From the NCBI GenBank assembly GCA_016188115.1, contig JACPIK010000002.1:522125-586124 (forward strand): a stretch of DNA of 64,000 bases, in the 5' to 3' direction. The notes beneath the pieces were generated by a model that was not told where the DNA came from, searched no databases, and was given only the letters and a program-made list of their open reading frames with translations. Of the stretch, positions 50,775 to 58,969 are shown piece after piece (within the stretch, counting starts at the first letter, position 1; every line of letters begins with the position of its first letter). Origin of the DNA: Candidatus Woesearchaeota archaeon. GTDB lineage: Archaea > Nanobdellota > Nanobdellia > Woesearchaeales > GW2011-AR9. The position numbers and the translations under genes were made by a program.

Positions 50775-51143
50775 ATGAAAGCTGGTCCTATTCCCAAAAC
50801 CATTGATGAATATCTCAAACCACTTGCACCAGAAGTCAAAACGACATTACAGAAACTACGCAAAACCATCAAAGCTGCTGCACCAAAAGCAGAAGAAGGT
50901 ATTAGCTACCAAATGCCTTGCTATAAATATTATGGACAGTTAGTATACTTCGCCGCATTTAAGAACCATTGCAGTCTCTTTGCAGGTAGAAAATTACTCA
51001 CCACCCTAAGTAAAGAGCTAGAAAAATTTGATGTTAAAGGAAGTACGATTCATTTCACACCAGAAAAACCATTGCCAGCAGTATTGGTGACCAAAATTGT
51101 AAAATTGAGAATGAAAGAGAATGAGGCGAGGAGTAAGAAGTGA
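50775..51143 (+). CDS. DUF1801 (YdhG-like) protein
   Basis: The 122-residue protein fits DUF1801: TIDEYLKPLAPEVKTTLQKL, EGISYQMPCYKYYGQLVYF and a C-terminal FTPEKPLPAVLVTKIVKLR. Bacillus YdhG of this fold was proposed as a frataxin-like iron chaperone, which is not established generally. It is coupled to the HAD gene by a GTGA overlap at 51140-51143. Confidence 0.85.
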   Translation: MKAGPIPKTIDEYLKPLAPEVKTTLQKLRKTIKAAAPKAEEGISYQMPCYKYYGQLVYFAAFKNHCSLFAGRKLLTTLSKELEKFDVKGSTIHFTPEKPLPAVLVTKIVKLRMKENEARSKK

Positions 51144-51736
51144 TAAAGGGAATTATTTTCGATCTGTGGGAAACTCTTGCTACAAAAAATATTGGTATTT
51201 CTAAAACTCTTCGAGATCATTTTAAGATTGAAAAAACTGATGATTTTCTTGAAAGATATGAACGCGCAATTCAATTAAAAGCATGGAAGACACCAGAAGA
51301 AATGGCCATCAACTTTCTTAACTCATTTAATCTGCCAAAAACAACAGCAAATATACGTTTTGTCGAAGAAACATTGCAGAAGGGTATTGACAACGCTACG
51401 TTATTTGAGGGTATGGATAAATTGCTGAAGAATTTAAAGAAAAAGTATAAATTAGGTTTATTGTCCAATACAACCATCTTTGAATCAACAGTTCCTCAAG
51501 CATTAGGTATTGAAAAAATCTTTGACGCAAAAATTTATTCCTGGCAACTACACTCACTCAAACCATCTAAGAAAAATTTTGATGAAGTGTGTAAAATGTT
51601 AGGTCTTAAAGCGTCTGAATGTGTATTTATTGATGATGGGGAGAGGAATGTTAAAGCTGCTGCGTCGTATGGGTTTAAAACAATTCGATATCAGAATATT
51701 GAACAATTAAAGAAAGAATTAGTTACTTTAAAGTGA
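51140..51736 (+). CDS. HAD-superfamily hydrolase
   Basis: Motif I is FDLWETLA (nucleophile Asp, with Trp where many phosphatases have a second Asp). Motif II is LLSNTT, motif III Lys in LKPSKKNF and motif IV CVFIDDGERN. A helical cap (~20-85) follows motif I. The DLW form of motif I resembles some phosphatases and dehalogenases, so the reaction is open. A GTG start overlaps the upstream stop. Length 198 aa is usual. Confidence 0.85.
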   Translation: MIKGIIFDLWETLATKNIGISKTLRDHFKIEKTDDFLERYERAIQLKAWKTPEEMAINFLNSFNLPKTTANIRFVEETLQKGIDNATLFEGMDKLLKNLKKKYKLGLLSNTTIFESTVPQALGIEKIFDAKIYSWQLHSLKPSKKNFDEVCKMLGLKASECVFIDDGERNVKAAASYGFKTIRYQNIEQLKKELVTLK

Positions 51737-51773
51737 CAATATATTTATAAAATAATTCTCTTTTTTTCCAGAT

Positions 51774-52334
51774 ATGGTTATTGTTGATTCATCAATATTT
51801 TCACAACGTCCCAACCTAAATGACAGAGTGCGATATTATAGCGGCATTGCCCAAGTTAGTTTTTGTGAGGGGTATGATCCTAAAACTAAAACATTCGACA
51901 AAAAAAGAGTTACTCGTACAACGAGTACGGATAGTACCTGGATGCACATACCATTAAAAGTTGTAGAAAGAGATAGTAAATGGGTTGATTTTGGATATTG
52001 GTTTGCTAACCACGTATTTCATTATGGCACAACGATCAATGATGCTGCCTATACCGCTGCTGAAATTCTACGCTGGGATCCGACATATCTCCCCTGGTGG
52101 CCCGAAGGAAAAAAAGATGAACCCGGAGACCCATTAGTATTTTCAGGAACAATTGAATGGGGAAAATTACGTAACAATGGTTTATTCTCTACCCTTAGCA
52201 TTGTAGAAGTAGACCGATTATACAAAGTAACAATTCCGGAGGGGAGCCTTCCTCGTTATCGCACAGATTGGGTAGAAGGATCAAGCAGGAACTTCCCTAG
52301 AACAAAAATTGAGAATATATCACATTTACTTTAA
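51774..52334 (+). CDS. Uncharacterised 186-aa protein
   Basis: This is a soluble strand-rich protein with many Trp and Tyr in its central half (RWDPTYLPWWPEGKKD). It has one Cys (FCEGYDP). TTTATAAAAT about 26 bp upstream of the ATG supports a leaderless start. No family recognised. Confidence 0.55.
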   Translation: MVIVDSSIFSQRPNLNDRVRYYSGIAQVSFCEGYDPKTKTFDKKRVTRTTSTDSTWMHIPLKVVERDSKWVDFGYWFANHVFHYGTTINDAAYTAAEILRWDPTYLPWWPEGKKDEPGDPLVFSGTIEWGKLRNNGLFSTLSIVEVDRLYKVTIPEGSLPRYRTDWVEGSSRNFPRTKIENISHLL

Positions 52335-52361
52335 AACCAAAAGAAGAAGGGCCGATTCCAA

Positions 52362-53486
52362 CTATTCTCGCTGATATCGATTGTAACACAGCGCACAGCC
52401 AAGAACGACGAGAATACCCAAGAAACCTAGTGAACCCCACTCAGGGATATCAGCTAATAAACCAATGATTACACTACGTTGTGCGGATTCTTGCGTGTTT
52501 GTGGTATTCTCTGCAAAAATCTTATAGATGTATGTTCCATTCGCAAGACCAGCAGTCGTATTCTTGGATTGATTCACATAGAGCTGCCAGGTCATGGTGT
52601 TAATTTTGCGTAGATTTGAAACGTACTGTTGATAAATCTCCGAGGAATCTAAGGTGCGATTCCACATTCTCAACTCATCGATTGTCCCATTAAAATGGAG
52701 AGTCGAATATCTCCCAATGGTTAGGTTGATCGTTTCCGTTGTTGCTCCAGCACTTCCCGTCCAGCCCGAACTCTGTGCATAGATTCCATCAAGATACATG
52801 TACATCCCAGAGGTATTAACGCTCACAACAACCTGCGTCCATCTTCCTAACGAAATCGAAGGACAGCTTACAGCACCAACACCCTGAGTCTGCGCAATGG
52901 CAACATAATTGGAATTATCTCGTAAATACCAGGAACAAATTGCTGGAGTATTATCCAGCATGATTTGAAACCCATTCCACGATGCAGGTGTATATTTGTT
53001 AATTACTCCTGTGCTATCGGGCGCAGTATTCGTTTTAAACCAAATACTCACCGTAAATGGAAGACTCTTAGTAATAGGCATATCGTTGACGGTAATCCGA
53101 TCATCAATTCCATCCAGCTCATACCCACCATTATACCTCCCCAGAGAAATAAATCGAGCTCCACCTTGTGGTGCAGCATTATTTGATCGACCAGTCATAT
53201 CAACAATAGAGAAATCATTTTCGCCTAACGCAGAGATGTTATCAAAACTGTAGAACAAATAAAGAGAAGTATTATACATAGTAAAATTAGAATTATTCCA
53301 CGAATAAATTAACGAAGAGAGAGCCGGTAACGTAATGCTTGCGTTGACCAGAATAGAAGTATTTGTCGTAGCACTCCCATCGGAAATTGTTGGATTGACA
53401 AAATCGACCGAAGCGAGAACAGTGCTTGAGAAGAATAGAGAAATAAGAACAATAATAGTTACTACCTGACCTCTTTTCCACGACAT
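52362..53486 (-). CDS. Secreted LamG-domain protein with C-terminal anchor
   Basis: The 374-residue product has a signal sequence (VVTIIVLISLFFSSTVLA). A concanavalin-like LamG domain (about 100-280) is signposted by GGYELDGIDDRITVND, SLPFTVSIWFKTN, LGRWTQVVVSVN and FNGTIDELRMWNRTL. The C-terminus has a PEWGSLGFLGILVVLGCALC membrane anchor. This class of protein binds carbohydrate or surface ligands. N-glycosylation sequons are frequent. Confidence 0.85.
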   Translation of the reverse strand: MSWKRGQVVTIIVLISLFFSSTVLASVDFVNPTISDGSATTNTSILVNASITLPALSSLIYSWNNSNFTMYNTSLYLFYSFDNISALGENDFSIVDMTGRSNNAAPQGGARFISLGRYNGGYELDGIDDRITVNDMPITKSLPFTVSIWFKTNTAPDSTGVINKYTPASWNGFQIMLDNTPAICSWYLRDNSNYVAIAQTQGVGAVSCPSISLGRWTQVVVSVNTSGMYMYLDGIYAQSSGWTGSAGATTETINLTIGRYSTLHFNGTIDELRMWNRTLDSSEIYQQYVSNLRKINTMTWQLYVNQSKNTTAGLANGTYIYKIFAENTTNTQESAQRSVIIGLLADIPEWGSLGFLGILVVLGCALCYNRYQRE

Positions 53487-53531
53487 CAGGTCTGAGAAGA
53501 GCTCAGAGGTTTATAACTCTTACTTTTAGGA

Positions 53532-53807
53532 TTAGAACCCAAAACTCTTCTCGAACTGACGCATTTCCCGCAGCTTCTCGGCAAACTTCGACCCTTTATC
53601 TGTAATCAAAAAATATTGATTTTCCTTCTCCGACATCACTTTTTCAACAAGCTCTTTCTCCAACAACTCTTCTAAATAAGAGCTTAATTGCTCATGAGAC
53701 AAGTTTGCTTTGTACATGATGTGAGTCGGTTTCATCCGCCCACCCTTCGCCTGAATTGCGCTAAGCATATCACAGACAATATCAGTGCGAGATCGTTTTG
53801 CGGCCAT
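53532..53807 (-). CDS. Winged-helix regulator (HTH_45-like)
   Basis: The ATG at 53807 gives MAAKRSRTDIVCDMLSAIQ; an in-frame start at 53852 lies inside the upstream gene. The 91-residue protein matches the archaeal HTH_45 pattern: a first helix, GGRMKPTHIMYKANLSHEQL as the turn and recognition helix, then a wing (NQYFLITDKGSKF) and a short coiled end. It is a likely DNA-binding transcription factor. Its start overlaps the membrane protein gene by 26 bp, so they are translationally linked. Confidence 0.8.
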   Translation of the reverse strand: MAAKRSRTDIVCDMLSAIQAKGGRMKPTHIMYKANLSHEQLSSYLEELLEKELVEKVMSEKENQYFLITDKGSKFAEKLREMRQFEKSFGF

Positions 53808-54477
53808 AAGATCGTACCATAATAATAGAGATAAGTAAGAGGATGTATCCAATCAATTGAATACCCTCAGCGATGGGATACAAGATGTTATTGATTTCTA
53901 AAAAGATAAACAAGAGTTGACTCAGCGCAATAATGCTAAAACTCCAAAAAATCATCTTACCCAGTTTATCCTTTTGTGCTGTATGATAATAATGAATGAT
54001 AATAAATGTAAGTAAGAGTAGTGAAATAAGATGAAAGATAAAGTAGGTATTGTGAGTGAAATAAACTGTGATGAAGAGCAATAACGTAGTGAGAATAATA
54101 CTCGCCATTGGCTGTTTCTTATAGTAGAGTAAAAAGAGTACATACAGTCCTAACAAAGTGAGTAAGTGATACAATAATGTAGTTGTAAAGAGAAACGACT
54201 CAGATGTGCGTACACCATGATAGAGATAGGTATAGACGCCAACCGTTTTAGTTGCCCAAATATGTTGGTATAGATTAAAATTAGTAAAGATCTTAGCTAA
54301 GAATGAAAGCGAAAGCAAGCCTGTCGCAATGGCAAACCAGAGATAGTCTCGTTTTTGATTAGAACACCGATAATAGCGAAACGCAACAATACACAGCAGC
54401 GTGAGCACTGCCGCACTCACAATATCAATAACCAGATCTGGACCAGAGAACCAGCCTGGCGTAAAGCTTGCTGACAT
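53782..54477 (-). CDS. Polytopic membrane protein, ~7 segments
   Basis: The 231-residue protein is almost entirely hydrophobic, with about seven membrane segments and short loops; few charged residues mark the segment edges. No family motif is recognised. Its gene overlaps the winged-helix regulator gene downstream, an arrangement that suggests a membrane sensor with an HTH partner. Function unknown. Confidence 0.6.
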   Translation of the reverse strand: MSASFTPGWFSGPDLVIDIVSAAVLTLLCIVAFRYYRCSNQKRDYLWFAIATGLLSLSFLAKIFTNFNLYQHIWATKTVGVYTYLYHGVRTSESFLFTTTLLYHLLTLLGLYVLFLLYYKKQPMASIILTTLLLFITVYFTHNTYFIFHLISLLLLTFIIIHYYHTAQKDKLGKMIFWSFSIIALSQLLFIFLEINNILYPIAEGIQLIGYILLLISIIMVRSYGRKTISH

Positions 54478-54587
54478 AGTATACTTGGGCTTTTAGCCTC
54501 TTATAAAGCTTGTGATGTTAGTTTCTGTTGGTTCATTGGATTGGGTATTTAAGGGTGGGAAGGTGATGTGAGTGTTGGTGATTAGAC

Positions 54588-54728
54588 ATGATAGATGAAC
54601 AACAATATGAAATGTTTAGAAATGGCTTAGAGCAAGAAGACGTAAATTATTTAGAATTTTTAGAAATGAAAGAAGAAAGGAGGAGGCATTGGGACCGAAA
54701 TAAGCTCGCGGTTGGAGTGATAAGTTAA
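54588..54728 (+). CDS. Short ORF A (46 aa) of a duplicated pair
   Basis: A 46-codon ORF encodes MIDEQQYEMFRNGLEQEDVN and then a charged segment including EMKEERRRHWDR. The latter reappears in changed form at 55402. The similar coding reading in both copies suggests a real, perhaps degenerating, small protein rather than chance. It sits opposite the gap before the membrane-anchored protein gene (54737). Function unknown. Confidence 0.4.
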   Translation: MIDEQQYEMFRNGLEQEDVNYLEFLEMKEERRRHWDRNKLAVGVIS

Positions 54729-54736
54729 TATTTCAT

Positions 54737-55309
54737 TTAGCCTAAAGTGGCATTAGAACGCACATGAATAATTAGATTATCTTTTGTGCAGAATTCCATC
54801 TCATCGTAAGTAATAGCACAAAAAGTCAAATAATAATCTCCTTCTTTAGAAGGAGTTTTTAACTGGAAAACACCTCGCATTAGTTCAAATTTTCCAGGCT
54901 GAATTTCCATATAAGGTTGGAAATGATTTTGTAAATTATTCGTAATAATGGGAATCTCAGGCCTATTAATTTTTGGTTCTTCATATTTCTGCTCTGAAGC
55001 TTTGTCGGTCCACTCAGTGGGGAAATAGATTTTAACGTCTTTCACACCAATAGGTTTAGCAGATGGATTGTGTATTACTATCGCATTAAAATTAAAAGGA
55101 TCATTAGGCTTCCCAATAAATTCATGCTGCCCGATGAAGTCAACTAATAATCTTTCTTCTAATGAATGTTCATATTGGATTGTTTTCAAATCATAATAAT
55201 GAGTGCTAGGCACAGTAATCAAAGCAGTTATTAAAACTGTTATTAGAGCAACGAACAATGGATGCTTAACTACTTGTTTCCAATTAGTTTTACCAAGCGT
55301 ATCAGCCAT
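54737..55309 (-). CDS. Signal-anchored protein with beta-rich domain
   Basis: The 190-residue protein has one N-terminal membrane segment (about 19-37, VALITVLITALITV) and an exported or cytosolic strand-rich domain containing FNAIVIHNPSAKPIGVKDVKI and FELMRGVFQLKTPS. Two cysteines occur late (TFCAITYDEMEFC). It is flanked on both sides by the related short ORFs A and B. No family recognised. Confidence 0.55.
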   Translation of the reverse strand: MADTLGKTNWKQVVKHPLFVALITVLITALITVPSTHYYDLKTIQYEHSLEERLLVDFIGQHEFIGKPNDPFNFNAIVIHNPSAKPIGVKDVKIYFPTEWTDKASEQKYEEPKINRPEIPIITNNLQNHFQPYMEIQPGKFELMRGVFQLKTPSKEGDYYLTFCAITYDEMEFCTKDNLIIHVRSNATLG

Positions 55310-55401
55310 AATTTATTAAAGAAAATGACAGATATTAAGCTTTTCGCCGATATCGAAACGTCTTAACATAAAAAGATAAAGTCTACCTGCCGCACTTAGA
55401 G

Positions 55402-55467
55402 ATGAAAGAAAGCAGACGTAAGCATTGGGACAATCGGTGGTTTGAAAGGGGAATGGTGGAGGGGTAG
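55402..55467 (+). pseudogene. Short ORF B, probable remnant of ORF A
   Basis: This 21-codon ORF reads MKESRRKHWDNRWFERGMVE with G, aligning with EMKEERRRHWDR of ORF A, but lacks the first ~26 residues. It is in the same orientation. It looks like a truncated duplicate left by a local rearrangement around the gene at 54737. Confidence 0.35.
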
Positions 55468-55471
55468 AAAT

Positions 55472-55648
55472 TTAGATTTTATTTGCTCTTCTTTTTGAGA
55501 ATTGAGTGAAAGAAATTATTGCAAAAATGATTACTAACAGAATAAGATAAGCAAGAATTCTTTCATCTAATGAAGGATGGTCTAAAGCCATTGAGCCAAA
55601 TTTTGTAGAAAATGCAATTGCTTGACCAGTTATGCCGTTATCGATCAT
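55472..55648 (-). CDS. Small single-span membrane protein after hsdM
   Basis: The 58-residue ORF begins MIDNGITGQAIAFSTKFGSM, has a membrane segment (about 32-48, LAYLILLVIIFAIISF), and ends with a basic tail (KRRANKI). Its ATG overlaps the hsdM stop (11 bp), so it is likely translated with it. It is one of three small membrane proteins in this restriction-modification operon. Function unknown. Confidence 0.5.
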   Translation of the reverse strand: MIDNGITGQAIAFSTKFGSMALDHPSLDERILAYLILLVIIFAIISFTQFSKRRANKI

Positions 55649-57116
55649 TTAAATCACTTGATATCTCTCTCAACTGTTCCAACGCATTCTCTAAATCCTC
55701 AACTAATTCGCTTGCGATAACGTTTGGTTCAGGCAAACTATCTAAGTCATCTAAACTTTCATCTTTAATCCAAAAAATGTCAAGATTAGTCTTGTCTCGT
55801 TTTATGATCTCTTCATAATCAAAGCATCGCCATCGTCCATCAAGATTTTTTTCTGAATAAGTCTCTTTACGTTGATGCCTGTTTTCTACATTGTAACATG
55901 TGATGAAATCACGTAAAATTTCAAAAGTAAGAGGATTCTCTTTGAGAGTCACATAAGTGTTTGTTCTAAAGTCATAGATCCACACTTTAGAAGTATGTGC
56001 TTTGTTCGATGCTGCTTTCTTATCAAAAAATAGAACGTTCGCTTTCACACCTTGTGCATAGAATATCCCAGTTGGAAGTCGTAAAATAGTGTGCAAATCG
56101 CAGGTCTCCATAAGTTTTTTTCGAATGGTTTCACCTGCACCGCCTTCAAATAATACATTATCAGGTAAAACTATTGCTGCCCTTCCATTAATTTTGAGGA
56201 TGCTTTTAACGTGCTGTAAAAAATTAAGCTGTTTGTTATTTGTTTTAGCCCAAAAATCATCTCTGAGTATAGTAAGGTCTTTCTTATCAGCTGTTCCTTC
56301 TTCTGTTACAATCTTTTCAGAAGATTTTTTACCGAACGGAGGATTGGTAAGTACCATATCATAAATCGCGCCAGGGTTGACTTTTAATGAGTCATTGGGA
56401 TTTATGGGGTTCTCTTCACTGTTGACACCATGCAAATACAGATTCATAACACATAAACGTGCAGCCATCGCTACAATCTCATTGCCTGAGAAAGTATTTT
56501 GTTTTAGTTCTTGCTTCTGGTCTCTGTTGAGATTGTAATTTTTTGAAATGAAATTATATGCAGATAGAAGAAATCCACCCGTACCACACGCTGGATCGTG
56601 AATTTTGTTACCTGGTTCTGGTTTCATTACTTCAACCATGGCGTTGATTAATGGTCTCGGTGTAAAATATTGTCCTGCTCCGCCTTTTACATCCGCTGCG
56701 TTTTTCTCTAACAGACCTTCATAAGCGTCCCCTTTCACATCTGCTTCTAAACTGAGCCAGGTCTCTTTGTTGATAAGCTCAACAATGAGTTTTTTGAGTT
56801 TCGCAGGATCCTGAATACGATTTTGGGCCTTTTTGAAAATAACACCAATGATTCCATCTTCTTTTCCTAGCTCTGTTAAGATTTTAATATATTGGACTTC
56901 GAGTTCTGCACCATCTTTAGTAAGTAAAGATTGCCAATTTAGATTTTTAGGAATATCTGACTTCTTATTATATGGTGGGTTAGACCTCTCATCATCCATC
57001 TTTAAGAAGAGAAGGAAGGTCAATTGCTCAACATAATCCCCGTAAGATAGACCATCATCTCGTAGAATATCGCAATAGTTCCATAATTTTTGGACAAGTT
57101 GTTTTGAATCAGTCAT
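55638..57116 (-). CDS. hsdM: Type I restriction-modification methyltransferase HsdM
   Basis: The start at 57116 (MTDSKQLVQKLWNYCDILRD) is the family's usual N-terminus; an ATG at 57152 lies inside the upstream gene. The 492-residue enzyme has the AdoMet site DPACGTGGFLL (about 172) and the catalytic NPPF in VLTNPPFGKKS (about 256), giving adenine-N6 methylation. An N-terminal HsdM_N helical region and a C-terminal coiled end that contacts HsdS are present. Small membrane-protein genes lie on both sides of it. Confidence 0.95.
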   Translation of the reverse strand: MTDSKQLVQKLWNYCDILRDDGLSYGDYVEQLTFLLFLKMDDERSNPPYNKKSDIPKNLNWQSLLTKDGAELEVQYIKILTELGKEDGIIGVIFKKAQNRIQDPAKLKKLIVELINKETWLSLEADVKGDAYEGLLEKNAADVKGGAGQYFTPRPLINAMVEVMKPEPGNKIHDPACGTGGFLLSAYNFISKNYNLNRDQKQELKQNTFSGNEIVAMAARLCVMNLYLHGVNSEENPINPNDSLKVNPGAIYDMVLTNPPFGKKSSEKIVTEEGTADKKDLTILRDDFWAKTNNKQLNFLQHVKSILKINGRAAIVLPDNVLFEGGAGETIRKKLMETCDLHTILRLPTGIFYAQGVKANVLFFDKKAASNKAHTSKVWIYDFRTNTYVTLKENPLTFEILRDFITCYNVENRHQRKETYSEKNLDGRWRCFDYEEIIKRDKTNLDIFWIKDESLDDLDSLPEPNVIASELVEDLENALEQLREISSDLNDR

Positions 57117-57129
57117 TTTTGGGTGCCAC

Positions 57130-57333
57130 TTACAGATTGCGATATCTGCCATGAGTTACGTTATGTTCGAAAATTGCTTGTTCCATGAGTCTTAAAATAA
57201 TAGTGAAAATTACCCCACCTATAAAAAACAATAGGGCGCCAGAATTATTTCCGCTAACGAGAACCCATGCCGTGCTTAAAATCGTAGCTACGGGTAGAGT
57301 CAACTGTGTTATTCTAAATATGGGATCAATCAT
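57130..57333 (-). CDS. Small membrane protein between hsdS and hsdM (67 aa)
   Basis: The 67-residue protein has two membrane segments (about 9-28 and 33-50, GALLFFIGGVIFTIILRLM), with short charged ends. It lies 13 bp upstream of the chosen hsdM start and 10 bp after the 155-residue membrane gene. Such genes are not part of standard type I systems. Function unknown. Confidence 0.5.
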   Translation of the reverse strand: MIDPIFRITQLTLPVATILSTAWVLVSGNNSGALLFFIGGVIFTIILRLMEQAIFEHNVTHGRYRNL

Positions 57334-57343
57334 GTTTTATCCT

Positions 57344-57811
57344 CTATTCTTTTTTGTTCTGAAATCTTTTCTTGATTGCTTCAAATAGGCCCTTTCTCAA
57401 TTCAAAGTTAAAAACTGTCCAATCTAATAATGCGAAGAGCCCTATTGAAAAAGTAATTGCTAAAGATATACTCAGTATTATTGTAAATGAAAAATAATTT
57501 TGAATATAATTATTGTTATTCTCATAAATAGTGATTACATTTTGGTTTACTTGCCTAATTGCTCCAGTTAATTCGATAATATCATTCTTTGTGAGCATGG
57601 TGCTGTTGAGTTCTTCGTAGTTTTTCTGGCATATTGCTAACTGTTCTGATAAGTTTTTACTTAGCTCAATCGCAGCTTGATCAACTACGATTGTGGGTTC
57701 AGGAGTTGACAAATCTGCAAGCTTCCAGAGTATGGGAATCATAGCTATTAAAAAAATTATAGCTACAAATGCTTCAACTATTCCCCCAACATTCTGTCCT
57801 TTCTTATTCAT
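57344..57811 (-). CDS. Membrane protein between hsdS and hsdM (155 aa)
   Basis: The product has two membrane segments (about 13-30 and 106-128) separated by a ~75-residue helical loop rich in Gln, Asn and Glu, and a basic end (KKRFQNKKE). Its start overlaps the 3' end of hsdS by 8 bp, so translation is coupled. The layout recalls small sensor or effector membrane proteins found in defence islands, but no known effector motif is seen. Confidence 0.5.
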   Translation of the reverse strand: MNKKGQNVGGIVEAFVAIIFLIAMIPILWKLADLSTPEPTIVVDQAAIELSKNLSEQLAICQKNYEELNSTMLTKNDIIELTGAIRQVNQNVITIYENNNNYIQNYFSFTIILSISLAITFSIGLFALLDWTVFNFELRKGLFEAIKKRFQNKKE

Positions 57812-58967
57812 TTTTCACCAACTTTCCCTCAAACGCAGATTTTAGGATGGATTTGCGCAATAGTTCTGTTTTAATTAATGCTGAATCTACTGATTGCTCA
57901 AGTTTGTCGATGATTGAGAAGCGAGATTCAATTAATTCTAACGTACTTTTTTGGACTTCTTTATCTACAATGGGTATTTTGATAGAATTTAAGACTGTTT
58001 GAGATACATAAGGTTGACCGGTACCTCCTGCTAATGAATTTAGATTTTTTGACCTGAAATAATACATATAAAAACCTAGTATTTTATCTTTAGATACCTC
58101 CAAAGAAAAAATGGCATTATCTGTGATCCAAGATTTTGAAGGAGCGATATGGACATTTCCACAATGAGCTCCCACTCTACCAATAACCAACGATTCTGTT
58201 TCGGTTAGATATTTTTGATGATAACTGTTAATCCCATTACCTCCAAAAACAGGATATACCCCCTCTTTAATCTGTTTCTGAGTAAGACCCTTTCCATTAG
58301 ACCAGCTAAAGAAATTCTTTGATTCTTCATACTTCCATTTCTTTTCAAATGCGGACCCCAACACACTCTTCCTATAAACCCCTAACTTCTCTTTCACATT
58401 TTTCAAATCTTTAACCGCGGTATCAAGACGAGTGAATTGTTTTTCGATTTCATCAACAATTTGTTGTTGTTCTTTAATAGGAGGATTTGGAAGAGGGATT
58501 CTTGCGATATCTCTAGATGATAAATGTTTAACAGTAACTGCAGAAGTCGCATTATGTATCGCTTGCAAATAACCAGGCATTAAATAATATAAGAATTTTT
58601 TATTAAACTTTTTTTCATTAACCGTAATTTTACAAACTCGTTGATTCAGTAAAGCATCCTCGCCTTGCCAAATGGCAATATCGAAATCCCCATCCATCCC
58701 TATTAAAATATCTCCATTTATAACCACATATTCTTTTAGATAATCCCCATTAAAATAGGTGTTACTCACGCTATCTTTTATATCTCTAATTCTGATTAAA
58801 GGCATCCCCTTACTTTTATCAGTTGTGAATTGACTGGACTTAAAAGCGAATCCATTTAAAATTTCAGCAACTTCAGAGATGGGAATTCTAAGCCAGTCAT
58901 CTTTTTTAGATAGGAGATTTCTTTCATTTTTTTTAACTATCTCTTGTACACTAATGGACAAAGCCAT
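57804..58967 (-). CDS. hsdS: Type I specificity subunit HsdS
   Basis: The 387-residue protein has two target-recognition domains: the first opens WLRIPISEVAEILNGFAF (~25-165), the second FFSWSNGKGLTQKQIKEGVY (~215-355). Each is followed by a conserved spacer helix (KEQQQIVDEIEKQFTRLDTA and VQKSTLELIESRFSIIDKLE). The two repeats recognise the two halves of a bipartite target. It starts 2 bp after hsdR, and its end overlaps a small membrane-protein gene. Confidence 0.93.
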   Translation of the reverse strand: MALSISVQEIVKKNERNLLSKKDDWLRIPISEVAEILNGFAFKSSQFTTDKSKGMPLIRIRDIKDSVSNTYFNGDYLKEYVVINGDILIGMDGDFDIAIWQGEDALLNQRVCKITVNEKKFNKKFLYYLMPGYLQAIHNATSAVTVKHLSSRDIARIPLPNPPIKEQQQIVDEIEKQFTRLDTAVKDLKNVKEKLGVYRKSVLGSAFEKKWKYEESKNFFSWSNGKGLTQKQIKEGVYPVFGGNGINSYHQKYLTETESLVIGRVGAHCGNVHIAPSKSWITDNAIFSLEVSKDKILGFYMYYFRSKNLNSLAGGTGQPYVSQTVLNSIKIPIVDKEVQKSTLELIESRFSIIDKLEQSVDSALIKTELLRKSILKSAFEGKLVKNE

Positions 58968-58969
58968 CC

